This document shows positions 42,246 to 51,852 of a stretch of 64,000 nt of DNA, piece by piece; the stretch's first letter is position 1, and every line of letters begins with the position of its first letter. The stretch is taken from assembly GCF_020410745.1 (NCBI RefSeq), contig NZ_CP084528.1, positions 2,542,001 to 2,606,000 on the forward strand. Reading direction: 5' to 3'. The position numbers were made by a program, and so were the translations under genes. A model generated the notes under the pieces. That model worked only from the letters and a program-made list of their open reading frames with translations, was not told where the DNA came from and ran no database searches. Source of the stretch: Kaistella polysaccharea. Lineage in GTDB: Bacteria > Bacteroidota > Bacteroidia > Flavobacteriales > Weeksellaceae.

Positions 42246-44255
42246 ATGGAAACTAAAAATTTAATTCAAAAAGCCATTGATACCGTCAGAGTTTTATCCG
42301 CCGATGCAGTGCAGAAAGCCAATTCCGGACATCCTGGAACTCCGATGGCTTTAGCTCCCTTAGGTCATGTTTTATGGTCGGAAGTCATGAAGTATAATCC
42401 GAAAAATCCCGAGTGGATTAATCGAGATCGTTTTATTCTCTCCTGTGGGCATGCTTGTATGTTGCAATACAGTTTTTTGCATTTGACGGGTTATGCACTT
42501 ACCCTTGATGATATTAAAAATTTCCGTCAACTTCACAGCATTACTCCTGGTCATCCGGAATATGGATTAACTCCCGGAATTGAAGTGACGACTGGACCTT
42601 TAGGGCAAGGTTTTGCAAACGGAGTCGGAATGGCAATCGCTCAGCAATATATGGCGAAACGTTACAACCAACCCGATTTTAATATTTTCGATTATCATAT
42701 TTATGCAATTTGTAGCGACGGTGATTTAATGGAAGGAGTTTCCGCAGAAGCAGCTTCTTTAGCAGGTCATCTCGGCTTGGGAAATATGATTTATTTCTAC
42801 GACAGCAATCATATTACCATTGAAGGCGATACTGATATAACTTTTGAAGAAGATGTTTCCAAAAGATTTGAAGCTTACGGATGGCATGTTCAAAACCTTC
42901 CCGATATTAACGATTTAGAAGCACTGAATGCCGCCATTAAAAATGCGAAGGATGAAATAAACCGTCCTTCCTTAATAAAAGTTCGAAGTATTATCGGCTA
43001 CGGAAGTCCGAATAAAGAAGATACCGCCGCGGCTCACGGTTCGCCACTGGGAAAAGATGAAGTGCGCTTGGTGAAAGAAAATTTCGGCTTTGATCCGGAT
43101 AAAAGTTTTATCATTCCCGAAGAGGTTGCCGATTTTTACAAGAAAGCAGGAGAGAAAGCCGCGAAGAACGAAACTGACTGGAACGAGCTCTATAAAAATT
43201 ATAAAGAACGCCATCCAGATTTAGCCAAAGAATATGAAGAGATCAGTTCTGGAAAATTACCGGAAGGTTGGCAGAAAAAACTTCCTGTGTTTGAAGCTGG
43301 AGAAGATTTGGCTACCAGAAAAGCTTCCGGAAAAACATTGAATGCCATCGCAGAATATTTTCCACAACTTATTGGTGGTTCTGCGGATTTAGCACCTTCT
43401 ACAGATACTCATCTTGATGATTACAAATCATTCTCTCCAAAACATCGTGATGGAAGAAATTTCCACTTTGGAATCCGGGAACATGCAATGGGTGCGGTTT
43501 TGAACGGAATGGCTCTCAGTAATTATCTAATTCCTTACGGCGCAACATTTTTAATTTTTTCTGATTATATGCGTCCGCCACTTCGATTGGCATCCATTAT
43601 GAAAATCCGGCCGATCATGGTTTATACGCATGACAGCATTGGTTTGGGAGAAGACGGAACTACGCATCAACCGATCGAACAACTGATTGGATTACGCACC
43701 GTTCCCAACATGACAGTCATTCGTCCCGCCGATGCAAATGAAACGGCTCAAGCTTGGCGCGTTGCCATCGAACACAAAGATGGTCCAGTTTGCATTGTTT
43801 TAACTCGACAGGGAATTCCGATCATCGACCAGAAAAAATACGCGAGTGCAAAAAATTTGGAAAAAGGCGCCTACATTCTTTCAGATTCAGAGGGAGAACC
43901 AGATGTAATACTCATCGCAACAGGTTCAGAAGTTCACCTAATTATGCAAGCGCAGGACGAACTCAAAAAAGAAAATATCAATGCAAGAGTTGTAAGCATG
44001 CCATGTTGGAATCTATTCGACCAGCAAAGCACAGAATATCGAGAAAAAGTTTTTCCGAAAAAAATTAGGAAACGTTTGGCGATAGAAGCTGGTTCTCCTG
44101 TTGGCTGGCTGAAATATATAACCGATGATGGAGATGTTATCGGAATAGAAAAATTTGGTGAGTCCGCACCAGCTGAACAAATATTCGAGGAGTACGGATT
44201 CACTGTAGAAAATGTCGTGAAAAGCGCACGGAATTTGCTTTTAAAGAACGACTAA
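42246..44255 (+). CDS. tkt: Transketolase
   Basis: Thiamine-diphosphate enzyme of 669 residues linking the pentose phosphate pathway and glycolysis. Signatures: KANSGHPGTPMALAPLGHVLW (about 21-41), TTGPLGQGFANGVGMA, the TPP/magnesium motif SDGDLMEGVSAEAASLAGHLGL, HDSIGLGEDGTTHQPIEQL and the C-terminal domain from RVVSMPCWNLFD. Full length, as for single-chain bacterial transketolase. First gene of a series running rpiB, tal, HAD, gnd, zwf, pgl. The 243-bp upstream gap contains an inverted repeat but no clear consensus promoter. Confidence 0.97.
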   Translation: METKNLIQKAIDTVRVLSADAVQKANSGHPGTPMALAPLGHVLWSEVMKYNPKNPEWINRDRFILSCGHACMLQYSFLHLTGYALTLDDIKNFRQLHSITPGHPEYGLTPGIEVTTGPLGQGFANGVGMAIAQQYMAKRYNQPDFNIFDYHIYAICSDGDLMEGVSAEAASLAGHLGLGNMIYFYDSNHITIEGDTDITFEEDVSKRFEAYGWHVQNLPDINDLEALNAAIKNAKDEINRPSLIKVRSIIGYGSPNKEDTAAAHGSPLGKDEVRLVKENFGFDPDKSFIIPEEVADFYKKAGEKAAKNETDWNELYKNYKERHPDLAKEYEEISSGKLPEGWQKKLPVFEAGEDLATRKASGKTLNAIAEYFPQLIGGSADLAPSTDTHLDDYKSFSPKHRDGRNFHFGIREHAMGAVLNGMALSNYLIPYGATFLIFSDYMRPPLRLASIMKIRPIMVYTHDSIGLGEDGTTHQPIEQLIGLRTVPNMTVIRPADANETAQAWRVAIEHKDGPVCIVLTRQGIPIIDQKKYASAKNLEKGAYILSDSEGEPDVILIATGSEVHLIMQAQDELKKENINARVVSMPCWNLFDQQSTEYREKVFPKKIRKRLAIEAGSPVGWLKYITDDGDVIGIEKFGESAPAEQIFEEYGFTVENVVKSARNLLLKND

Positions 44256-44309
44256 AGTCTATTTTCCAGCTCTTTTCCTTATCATTTCTAACGAATTTAA
44301 ATAAAATAA

Positions 44310-44765
44310 ATGTCCAACGAAACGCTTAAAATAGGAATTTGTGCTGACCACGGCGGTTTCGAGCTTAAAGAAAGAATAATTTCTTTTTTAAAGGATAATA
44401 ATTTCCAACCCGTTGATTTTGGCGCAAAGGAACTAGATAATGCTGATGATTTTCCTGATTATGTAATTCCACTTGCGAAAGCTGTTGCAGCCGAAGAAGT
44501 TTTCCGCGGAATTGCAATTTGCGGAAGTGGAGTCGGAGCCTGTGTTGCCGCAAACAAGGTTTCTGGCGTAAGAGCAGCATTAATTACCGATTATTTTTCT
44601 GCGCATCAAGGTGTGGAAGATGATGACATGAATTTGATCTGTCTTGGTGGTCGAGTAACGGGATACGCAAGTGCGGAGGAATTAGTTCTGACATTTCTAA
44701 ATGCCAAATTTATCGGAGCAGAAAGACATTTGCGGCGACTCAATAAAATTCAAAATTTGGAATAG
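44310..44765 (+). CDS. rpiB: Ribose-5-phosphate isomerase B
   Basis: RpiB/LacAB-family isomerase of 151 residues interconverting ribose-5-phosphate and ribulose-5-phosphate. The start region ICADHGGFELKE, the catalytic-Cys motif AICGSGVGACVAANKV (Cys72, general base) and DDMNLICLGGRV are diagnostic. It follows tkt by 54 bp and precedes tal by 67 bp. Its presence supplies the isomerase step of the pathway; the epimerase Rpe is not encoded in this cluster. Confidence 0.96.
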   Translation: MSNETLKIGICADHGGFELKERIISFLKDNNFQPVDFGAKELDNADDFPDYVIPLAKAVAAEEVFRGIAICGSGVGACVAANKVSGVRAALITDYFSAHQGVEDDDMNLICLGGRVTGYASAEELVLTFLNAKFIGAERHLRRLNKIQNLE

Positions 44766-44832
44766 CATCTTTAAAAAGTTTGAGTCTTTATCAAATTGAC
44801 CTTGAGAATTATTAATCTTTAAAACAAAAAAA

Positions 44833-45921
44833 ATGAATCCATTAAATAAAATAAGAAACTTAGGACAAAGTATTTGGCTCGATTTACTAGACCGCGAAAT
44901 TATGACGTCGGGCAAATTGCAAAGTCTCATCGATAATGATGACCTGCGCGGATTGACCTCCAATCCTTCCATTTTTGAAAAAGCCATCAGTGGAAGTTCA
45001 GATTATGATGAAGATATTGTAAAACTGGCGCAAAAAGAAACTGATAATTCAGCAATATTTTTCGATCTGGCCATTGACGATATTCAAAAAGCTGCAGATA
45101 TTTTCAAACCAGTTTATGATAGTACCGGGGGCAAAGATGGTTTTGTAAGTTTAGAAGTTTCCCCTTATTTGGCGAGAGATACCGACGGAACCATCGAACA
45201 GGCGAGAGAACTTTGGAAAAGAGTCGGCCGTAAAAATGTGATGATCAAAATTCCTGGAACTAAAGAAGGTTTAATCGCAATCCGCGAATGTTTGCGAGAA
45301 GGAATTAACATTAATGTCACTTTGCTTTTCGGACTTCCACGTTATCGGGAAATTACCGAAGCTTTTATGGGTGGGCTTGAAGATCGATTGGCAGAAGGTA
45401 ACTCAATAAAAGATGTCGCTTCAGTAGCGAGTTTTTTTCTCAGTAGAATAGATGTCATGGTTGATCCAATGCTAAAGGAAAATGGCGCAGATGATTTAGT
45501 TGGAAAAGTCGCAATCGCATCTGCGAAAAAAGCATATCAAATTTATCAGGAGATGATTGAAAGCGATCGCTTTAAAAAATTGGAAGAAAGCGGCGCCCAA
45601 AGACAACGCGTTCTTTATGCAAGTACAGGTACAAAAGATCCGTCCTTCAGCGATGTGCTTTATGTGGAAAGCATCATCGGAAAAGACACCATCAATACTT
45701 TGCCTATAGAAACTATCGATGCTTTCCGCGATCATGGAAATGCCGAAGAAACTTTGACAACCAATATCGACGAAGCAAATAATACGATGGACGAATTAAA
45801 AGAAAAAGGAATCGATATCGATAAAATTACGCAGAAACTTGAAAATGAAGGAATTGAAAAATTCAATCAGGCTTATGAAAAATTGATCAAAAGTATCGAC
45901 AGTCAAAGACGAAAACTATAA
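44833..45921 (+). CDS. tal: Transaldolase
   Basis: Transaldolase of 362 residues, of the long bacterial type (as in actinobacteria and cyanobacteria), exchanging dihydroxyacetone units between sugar phosphates. Signatures: SIWLDLLDREIMTSGKLQ, LRGLTSNPSIFEKAI, the Schiff-base lysine in NVMIKIPGTKEGL (Lys139), NINVTLLFGLPRYREI and VASFFLSRIDVMVD. The HAD-family gene begins 3 bp after its stop codon, so they are almost certainly co-transcribed. Confidence 0.96.
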   Translation: MNPLNKIRNLGQSIWLDLLDREIMTSGKLQSLIDNDDLRGLTSNPSIFEKAISGSSDYDEDIVKLAQKETDNSAIFFDLAIDDIQKAADIFKPVYDSTGGKDGFVSLEVSPYLARDTDGTIEQARELWKRVGRKNVMIKIPGTKEGLIAIRECLREGININVTLLFGLPRYREITEAFMGGLEDRLAEGNSIKDVASVASFFLSRIDVMVDPMLKENGADDLVGKVAIASAKKAYQIYQEMIESDRFKKLEESGAQRQRVLYASTGTKDPSFSDVLYVESIIGKDTINTLPIETIDAFRDHGNAEETLTTNIDEANNTMDELKEKGIDIDKITQKLENEGIEKFNQAYEKLIKSIDSQRRKL

Positions 45922-45924
45922 TCC

Positions 45925-46548
45925 ATGAACGATTTTGATACTTCAAAAATTAAGGTGGTCTTCATGGATATCGGCGGAGTTTTATTAACCAATGGTTGGG
46001 ATCATGAGTCAAGGGAAAAGGCGGCGGAAGTTTTTAGCTTTGATTATACCGAAATGAATATCCTTCATAATTTCATTTACAACGTTTTTGAAATCGGCAG
46101 TATTTCCTTGGATGAATATTTAGATACCATTTTATTTAATCAACCACGAGATTTTTTGAAAGAGGATTTTAAACAATTTATGTTTGACCAATCTGTCGAA
46201 TTGCCTCAATTTCTTAACTGGTCGAAATCTTGGAAAAAACAAACTGATTTAGCAGTGTTCGCGCTCAGTAATGAAAATAATGAACTCAACGATTACCGAA
46301 TTAAGAAATTTAAATTGCACGATCTTTTCGATGGATTTTTCTCCTCCTGTTATTTAGGGATGCGAAAACCAGATCCCAGAATTTATAAAAGGGCCATGGA
46401 AATCGCGCAGGTTGAACCCGATGAATGTATTTATCTCGATGACCGACCGATGTTGGTTCAAGTCGCGAAGAAATTGGGAATGAACAGTATTCTTCACCAG
46501 GATTTTGAAACATCAAAAAATATTTTAGAAAACTTTATAAGAAATTAA
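45925..46548 (+). CDS. HAD-family hydrolase
   Basis: Haloacid-dehalogenase-superfamily phosphatase of 207 residues, subfamily IA with an alpha-helical cap. The nucleophile is Asp15 in VVFMDIGGVLLTNG. Motif II is FALSNENNEL, the lysine motif lies near MRKPDPRIYKRAM, and motif IV is CIYLDDRPMLVQVAKKLGM. It lies between tal (3 bp) and gnd (4 bp), implying a sugar-phosphate-related substrate, possibly removing or proof-reading a phosphorylated intermediate. The DxGGV rather than DxDGT start resembles YihX-type glucose-1-phosphate phosphatases; this is inference only. Confidence 0.88.
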   Translation: MNDFDTSKIKVVFMDIGGVLLTNGWDHESREKAAEVFSFDYTEMNILHNFIYNVFEIGSISLDEYLDTILFNQPRDFLKEDFKQFMFDQSVELPQFLNWSKSWKKQTDLAVFALSNENNELNDYRIKKFKLHDLFDGFFSSCYLGMRKPDPRIYKRAMEIAQVEPDECIYLDDRPMLVQVAKKLGMNSILHQDFETSKNILENFIRN

Positions 46549-46552
46549 TATC

Positions 46553-47986
46553 ATGAACGAAAATAGAAATCAAAACGCTTTTGGAATGATCGGTTTAGGA
46601 ACAATGGGTTCCAACCTTTTACAAAATATTGCAGACCACGGATATGCTTGCGCAGGTTATGATAACAATGCGAAAACGGTCCAAAAACTTAATGATCTAA
46701 AAAATGAGAATATCCATGGGTTTTCTGATTTGAAAGAATTTACGAATAGTCTTAAAAGTCCAAAAGTTGTCATGATGTTGGTTCCTGCAGGCGAAATTGT
46801 GGACAGCGTGATTAAAGAATTATTGACCGTTTTAGATAAAGGTGACATCATCATCGATGGTGGAAATTCACATTTTACAGATACAGAAAGACGTTATTTA
46901 GAATTGGAAAAACAAGGTTATCATTTTGTCGGAATGGGTGTCTCCGGCGGTGAAGAAGGCGCTCGAAGAGGTCCGAGTATGATGCCGGGTGGAGATAAAG
47001 AAGCTTACGAAATTATAAAACCGATTCTCGAAAAAATTGCAGCTCACGTAAATGGCGAACCGACGGTTGCTTTTATGGGAGAACGTTCTGCGGGTCATTT
47101 TGTAAAAATGGTTCATAACGGAATTGAATATGCGATCATGCAATTGCTTTCTGAGTCTTATGAAATCATGAAGAGAGGTCTTCAAATGGAAAATAATGAA
47201 ATTCATGAAGTCTTTCAGAAATGGAATAAAGGAAGATTAAAATCCTATTTAGTAGAAATTACCAGTGATATTTTTGCTTATAAAAATGAGGGAGAAACAG
47301 ACCTTTTGTTAGACAGTATTCGCGATCAGGCGAAAGCAAAAGGTACCGGAAAATGGACTTCTCAGGCGGCGATGGATTTACATCTTCCAACGCCAATTAT
47401 AGATATCGCCGTTTCTATGCGCGATTTATCCAGCTTAAAAGAGTTACGGGTGGAAGCTTCTAAAATATATCCGGATTCTACTGAAATGCCTTACAATACC
47501 AACAATGAAAAGTACTGCATTGAATTAGAAAAAGCCTTTTATTTTGCCATGGTTTCTGCGTATGCACAGGGAATGCATTTGTTATATTCAGCAAATCAGG
47601 AATTTAAATACAATCTAAATTTAGATATTATTGCAAAAATATGGCGCGGTGGCTGTATTATTAGGTCTGAATTTTTGGAGGATATTTACGCTGCTTTTAA
47701 TAAAAATCCGAATCTGAAACATTTGATGCTAGATGGTAAAGTCGCAGAAAGCCTTAGAAAAAGTATACCTGCAACTCGTTCTGTAATATCAGATGCCACA
47801 CTTCACGGAATTTCGACACCGGCATTTTCTGCATCACTTACGTATTTTGATAATTTCAGAAACGAAAATATGCCGACCAATCTCATACAAGCTCAACGTG
47901 ACTATTTCGGTTCGCATACTTATGAACTCAAAGCGAAAGAAGGCGTTTTCCACACCAAATGGGTCATGGAAAATATTAAAGAATAA
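46553..47986 (+). CDS. gnd: 6-Phosphogluconate dehydrogenase (decarboxylating)
   Basis: Gnd of 477 residues, converting 6-phosphogluconate to ribulose-5-phosphate and CO2. The nucleotide-binding start is MIGLGTMGSNLLQNIADHGY. Further signatures: GDIIIDGGNSHFTDTERR, GMGVSGGEEGARRGPSMMPGG, HFVKMVHNGIEYAIMQLLSE (catalytic Lys) and QAKAKGTGKWT. The C-terminus FHTKWVME is typical. Four bases separate it from the HAD gene and 36 from zwf. Cofactor choice (NADP or NAD) cannot be read with confidence. Confidence 0.97.
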   Translation: MNENRNQNAFGMIGLGTMGSNLLQNIADHGYACAGYDNNAKTVQKLNDLKNENIHGFSDLKEFTNSLKSPKVVMMLVPAGEIVDSVIKELLTVLDKGDIIIDGGNSHFTDTERRYLELEKQGYHFVGMGVSGGEEGARRGPSMMPGGDKEAYEIIKPILEKIAAHVNGEPTVAFMGERSAGHFVKMVHNGIEYAIMQLLSESYEIMKRGLQMENNEIHEVFQKWNKGRLKSYLVEITSDIFAYKNEGETDLLLDSIRDQAKAKGTGKWTSQAAMDLHLPTPIIDIAVSMRDLSSLKELRVEASKIYPDSTEMPYNTNNEKYCIELEKAFYFAMVSAYAQGMHLLYSANQEFKYNLNLDIIAKIWRGGCIIRSEFLEDIYAAFNKNPNLKHLMLDGKVAESLRKSIPATRSVISDATLHGISTPAFSASLTYFDNFRNENMPTNLIQAQRDYFGSHTYELKAKEGVFHTKWVMENIKE

Positions 47987-48022
47987 TCTGTTTATAATTT
48001 TCCACTTTATAAAAATTAACTC

Positions 48023-49546
48023 ATGCTAAAGACTTTAAATAAAAAATCAGATCCTACTATTTTCATTATTTTCGGTGGAACGGGCGATCTCACGAAGCGC
48101 AAAATAATGCCTGCGCTTTATAACCTTTTTCTAGCAGGTTATTTGCCAGTCAATTTTGCGATTATCGGAACTTCATCAAGTAAAATGACCGATGAAAAGT
48201 ACAGTAATGAATTACTTGATGCAGTAAACGAGTTTTCTAGAAATGGAAAAACCAAAAAAGAAGACTGGACAAAATTTGCTTCTCATATTGGTTTTCAGGA
48301 TGCTGATATCACGGACCCTAACGCATTTAAACCCTTTGGAAAACTGATTGAAAAATATAAAAAGGAGTGGAAGGAAACGCCGTCAATTATTTACTATTGT
48401 GCGGTCGCACCTCATTTTTTCTGTACGATTGCGGAGAATATTACGAAAGCTAAACTTGAAAACGATCTCGATACAACTAGAATAATTATTGAAAAACCGT
48501 TCGGGACTGATTTAGGATCTGCACAGGAACTCAATAAAAAATTGCTCAGTATTTTTGATGAAAAGCAGATTTACCGTATCGATCATTATTTGGGTAAAGA
48601 AGTAGTACAAAATATCATGGCTTTCCGTTTTGCCAATTCGATTATGGAGCCCCTTTGGAATCGAAATCATGTGGAGCACGTGCAAATATCGGTAACAGAG
48701 CAAATTGGGATTGGCAGCAGAGGTAAATATTTTGAAGGTGCCGGTATTCTGCGGGATATGATTCAAAATCATCTTCTACAATTGTTATGCATCATCGCTA
48801 TGGAACCGCCAACCAACTTTAATGCAGACGAAGTACGTGACCGAAAAGTGGATGTGCTAAAAGCAATGAGAAAAATTGAAACGGGCAAAATTGAAAGTAT
48901 GTCTGCGCGGGGACAATACAGCTCTGGATGGATCGAAGGCAAAGAAGTTTTAGGTTATCGGGAAGAAGAGAATGTGGATCCAGATTCTAATACAGAAACT
49001 TATGCAGCCATGAAACTTCATATTGATAATTGGCGTTGGCAAGGTGTTCCTTTTTATTTGCGAACAGGGAAACGTCTTTTTAAATCTGCTTCCATTATTA
49101 CAATTCAATTTAAAGAAATTCCGCACAATATTTTTGTGTCAGAAGAGTCGGGCGCACCGAAGCAAAATAGATTGGTCATCAGCATTCAACCTGATATGGC
49201 CATTCGTTTTCAATTGCAGAGCAAAGTTCCGGGGTTGGAAATGAATTTAAATACCGTTGATGTCGTTTTCGATTATGCAGGAAATACGAAATCAGATTCT
49301 CCCGAAGCGTATGAAACGCTTTTACTGGATGCGATTACTGGAGATCAAACATTGTTTATGCGAGCCGATCAGGTAGAGGTGGCTTGGAAACTGATTATGC
49401 CAATTCTTAATTACTGGGAAAAAAATAAGGCACAAAATTTTCCAAATTATTCTGCAGATTCCTGGGGTCCCGAAAATGCAGAAGCCTTAATTGCAAAGGA
49501 TGGTTATCATTGGTTTAATCTCCCTGATAAAAATAAAAAGGAATAA
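48023..49546 (+). CDS. zwf: Glucose-6-phosphate 1-dehydrogenase
   Basis: Zwf of 507 residues, the entry enzyme of the oxidative pentose phosphate pathway. The nucleotide-binding motif is IFGGTGDLTKRKIMPALY (about 15-32). The substrate-binding RIDHYLGKEVVQNIM motif holds the catalytic His region, followed by FRFANSIMEPLWNRNHVEHVQI. The C-terminal domain contains VPFYLRTGKRL. Full length. Its stop is one base from the pgl ATG, so the two oxidative steps are translationally linked. Confidence 0.97.
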   Translation: MLKTLNKKSDPTIFIIFGGTGDLTKRKIMPALYNLFLAGYLPVNFAIIGTSSSKMTDEKYSNELLDAVNEFSRNGKTKKEDWTKFASHIGFQDADITDPNAFKPFGKLIEKYKKEWKETPSIIYYCAVAPHFFCTIAENITKAKLENDLDTTRIIIEKPFGTDLGSAQELNKKLLSIFDEKQIYRIDHYLGKEVVQNIMAFRFANSIMEPLWNRNHVEHVQISVTEQIGIGSRGKYFEGAGILRDMIQNHLLQLLCIIAMEPPTNFNADEVRDRKVDVLKAMRKIETGKIESMSARGQYSSGWIEGKEVLGYREEENVDPDSNTETYAAMKLHIDNWRWQGVPFYLRTGKRLFKSASIITIQFKEIPHNIFVSEESGAPKQNRLVISIQPDMAIRFQLQSKVPGLEMNLNTVDVVFDYAGNTKSDSPEAYETLLLDAITGDQTLFMRADQVEVAWKLIMPILNYWEKNKAQNFPNYSADSWGPENAEALIAKDGYHWFNLPDKNKKE

Positions 49547-49547
49547 A

Positions 49548-50270
49548 ATGAAAATAAATATTTACAAAACTCCAAATGAATTGAACCACGCCTTGGCGCA
49601 AACTATTTGTCATGCTTCTGAGTTAGCGATTAAAAAAAGGGGGCAGTTTAATTTGGTGCTTTCTGGCGGAAGTTCTCCACAGAACCTCTACAAATTATTG
49701 GCTTCAAAAGCCTATCACAACAAAATCGCCTGGAATAAAACCTATTTTTTCTTTGGCGACGAACGTTTTGTTGCAGAGAATGATCCTCAGCGAAATTCCC
49801 TCATGATAAAAGAAATTTTACTTGAACCTTTAAAAATTCCAAAATCCCATATTTTTAATATGGATACTACAGGAACTCCTGAAGAAACTGCGAAAAAATA
49901 TGCTGAATTAATCGAATCACATTTCCGGAACAAACCGATTGAGTTTGATTTTAATCTTTTAGGTTTAGGAGATAATTCACATACGGCGTCACTTTTCCCG
50001 AATACTTCTGTTTTAAAAGAAACAGAGGCAACCATTAAATCAGTATTCGTCGAAGAAGTAGACATGTACAGAATCACGATGACCGCACCTTTAATTAATC
50101 AGAGCAGAAATATTGCATTTTTGGTTTTCGGAAAAGGAAAAGCAGATGCAGTATTTCATGTTTTAGAAGATCAGGCTGCATCAGCAATGAAATATCCGGC
50201 ACGGTTAATTACAAAAGATGACAAGAAAGTTCAGTGGTTTTTAGATAGCGCTGCAGCTTCTCGATTGTAG
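49548..50270 (+). CDS. pgl: 6-Phosphogluconolactonase
   Basis: DevB/Pgl-type lactonase of 240 residues hydrolysing 6-phosphogluconolactone. The start is the ATG at 49548, one base after the zwf stop; a longer frame begins inside zwf and is rejected. Family motifs: NLVLSGGSSPQNLYKLL (phosphate loop), YFFFGDERFVAENDPQRNS, FNLLGLGDNSHTASLFP and the ending ASAMKYPARLI. Last gene of the seven-gene pentose phosphate series. Only 36 bp separate its end from that of the convergent glucokinase gene, with no clear terminator between them. Confidence 0.95.
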   Translation: MKINIYKTPNELNHALAQTICHASELAIKKRGQFNLVLSGGSSPQNLYKLLASKAYHNKIAWNKTYFFFGDERFVAENDPQRNSLMIKEILLEPLKIPKSHIFNMDTTGTPEETAKKYAELIESHFRNKPIEFDFNLLGLGDNSHTASLFPNTSVLKETEATIKSVFVEEVDMYRITMTAPLINQSRNIAFLVFGKGKADAVFHVLEDQAASAMKYPARLITKDDKKVQWFLDSAAASRL

Positions 50271-50306
50271 ATCAATCTTTTTGACAAAGAGTTCTGCTTC
50301 GATGAT

Positions 50307-51383
50307 TTAATGCATAGTTCCCATCGCAGCATAATAAGCTGCACCCATTAGAGCGGTATGGTCATTAAGAACAATTTTTACAGGAATGGTTTTTAAGAGA
50401 TTGTCCAATCGACCCACGTTGATAAAGTTTTTATAAAACTCTTTTTTATCAATTAAATCTAAAATCTTCGGAGCGATTCCGCCGCCAATGTAAATTCCAC
50501 CAGTTGCTTTAGATTTTAAAGCAAGTTGTGCTGATTCTACGGCGAGATATTTCACGAATAATTTCAGCGTTTCAGCACATATTATATCATTGCGTTCTAA
50601 AGCTGCGGAAGATATAACTTTTGGTGCGTCTTCAATTTTAAACTTTTCTGTCAGCCAATCCGGTTCTTTTATCGCCCTGTACTTACGCAAAAATTTATAA
50701 ATATTGTGAATGCCTTGACCAGAAAGGACTCTTTCCCAACTGATATGGTCAAATTTCAATCTTAAAAACTTCCAGAATTCCATATCCAAGTCGTCAGATG
50801 GACTGAAACTACAATGTCCACCTTCTGTCGCATAAGGATGGTAATGAGAACCGTCCCAATACATTATTGCTTCGCCGAGGCCTGTTCCAGGAGAAATTAT
50901 TGCTGCATTTCCCTTTCCGCTCTCACCTTTTAACACCGTTTCAAATTCTGAATTCTTTAGCGCAGAAAGTCCGTATGCATTAGCTTGTAGATCATTAATT
51001 AAAAAAACCCGTTTAATGTTCAATTCGGATTCTAATTTTGAGGCATCGATTTCCCACTCAAAATTTACACCTTTCACCTTATTTCCCTCAACCACACCGG
51101 CGACGCCTAAACAAGCCGAATTAATCGTAGAAATTTTATCGCCGTGAAAAGTTTGAATCGCTTCGATGAAAGACTCGTGATCCGTCGTGGCAAAACGCTG
51201 GTTTTTAATCGAAACTAATTTTCCATCTTGTATTTGAAATAATGCAAGATCGGTTTTAGTTCCACCAACATCGCCTGCTAAAAAAATTCCAGATTCAGGC
51301 AAACTGTTTTTCCGGGACGGATAAGCCATGGGTAAAGTTGCAGCTGAAACATCAGGTAGGGATATTTTTATAGACTTTTCCAT
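50307..51383 (-). CDS. glk: Glucokinase
   Basis: Glucokinase of 358 residues, E. coli Glk type, phosphorylating glucose to glucose-6-phosphate, the substrate of the convergent zwf/pgl genes. After a 30-residue extension, the phosphate-1 motif FLAGDVGGTKTDLALF appears (about 31-46), then the glucose-binding LINDLQANAYGL, the ATP-binding IISPGTGLGEAIM, the Glu/His-bearing EGGHCSF, and the adenosine segment GGIYIGGGIAPKIL. Convergent orientation to the pathway genes means separate control. Its upstream side opens into a 469-bp gap. Confidence 0.95.
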   Translation of the reverse strand: MEKSIKISLPDVSAATLPMAYPSRKNSLPESGIFLAGDVGGTKTDLALFQIQDGKLVSIKNQRFATTDHESFIEAIQTFHGDKISTINSACLGVAGVVEGNKVKGVNFEWEIDASKLESELNIKRVFLINDLQANAYGLSALKNSEFETVLKGESGKGNAAIISPGTGLGEAIMYWDGSHYHPYATEGGHCSFSPSDDLDMEFWKFLRLKFDHISWERVLSGQGIHNIYKFLRKYRAIKEPDWLTEKFKIEDAPKVISSAALERNDIICAETLKLFVKYLAVESAQLALKSKATGGIYIGGGIAPKILDLIDKKEFYKNFINVGRLDNLLKTIPVKIVLNDHTALMGAAYYAAMGTMH

Positions 51384-51852
51384 TTTTTAAGTGCTTTTGT
51401 TGTTAAGGATGCTTTGAAATAAATAGTCTGAGGAAACCTTACTTTGATTTCCTCAATCAGGATGTGCTCAGGACAAAACAATGATAATCTTTCTGTAGAA
51501 ATTTAATAATTCCAGACGCAGCGGTTTTCATGTGTTCTAGAAGTTTCGACTCCTATTTTTTCCAGCCTGTTACAAATTTATTCCCAGAAGCTTTTTGGTT
51601 TTCACCAATTTTTTGAAAATGTTGTTCCATGATTTTATTATTTATGAAACAGATTGAAAACATTCAAAGGTACAACGTTCAAACAAATGGGAGTCAGTTG
51701 TTTATGATTTTTTTCCAAAATAGAAAAAAATGGAGTTTAAGATTTATACGTATATTAGATCACCAAAATTATTTATAAAAGAAATAGGCTTTAGATATAA
51801 GATCGTAGACATTAGATTGTAAAAATTCAAAATTAAAAAATTATAAATAGAT
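51384..51852. other. Gene-poor interval between glk and SDR gene
   Basis: 469 bp without a supported gene. A perfect 8-bp hairpin TGAGGAAA (51429-51436) / TTTCCTCA (51448-51455) lies in what would be the glk leader. A 25-codon minus-strand frame (51553-51630) exists but is too short to support. The right half is very AT-rich and should hold the SDR promoter, but no exact TAnnTTTG box was found. Confidence 0.5.

Noticed and set aside
49491-49547. Upstream start for pgl
   Set aside because: It would overlap the end of zwf; the ATG at 49548 is one base past the zwf stop and matches the family.
51553-51630. 25-codon minus-strand frame (MEQHFQKIGENQKASG...)
   Set aside because: Too short to support without homologues; composition is plausible, so it is only noted.
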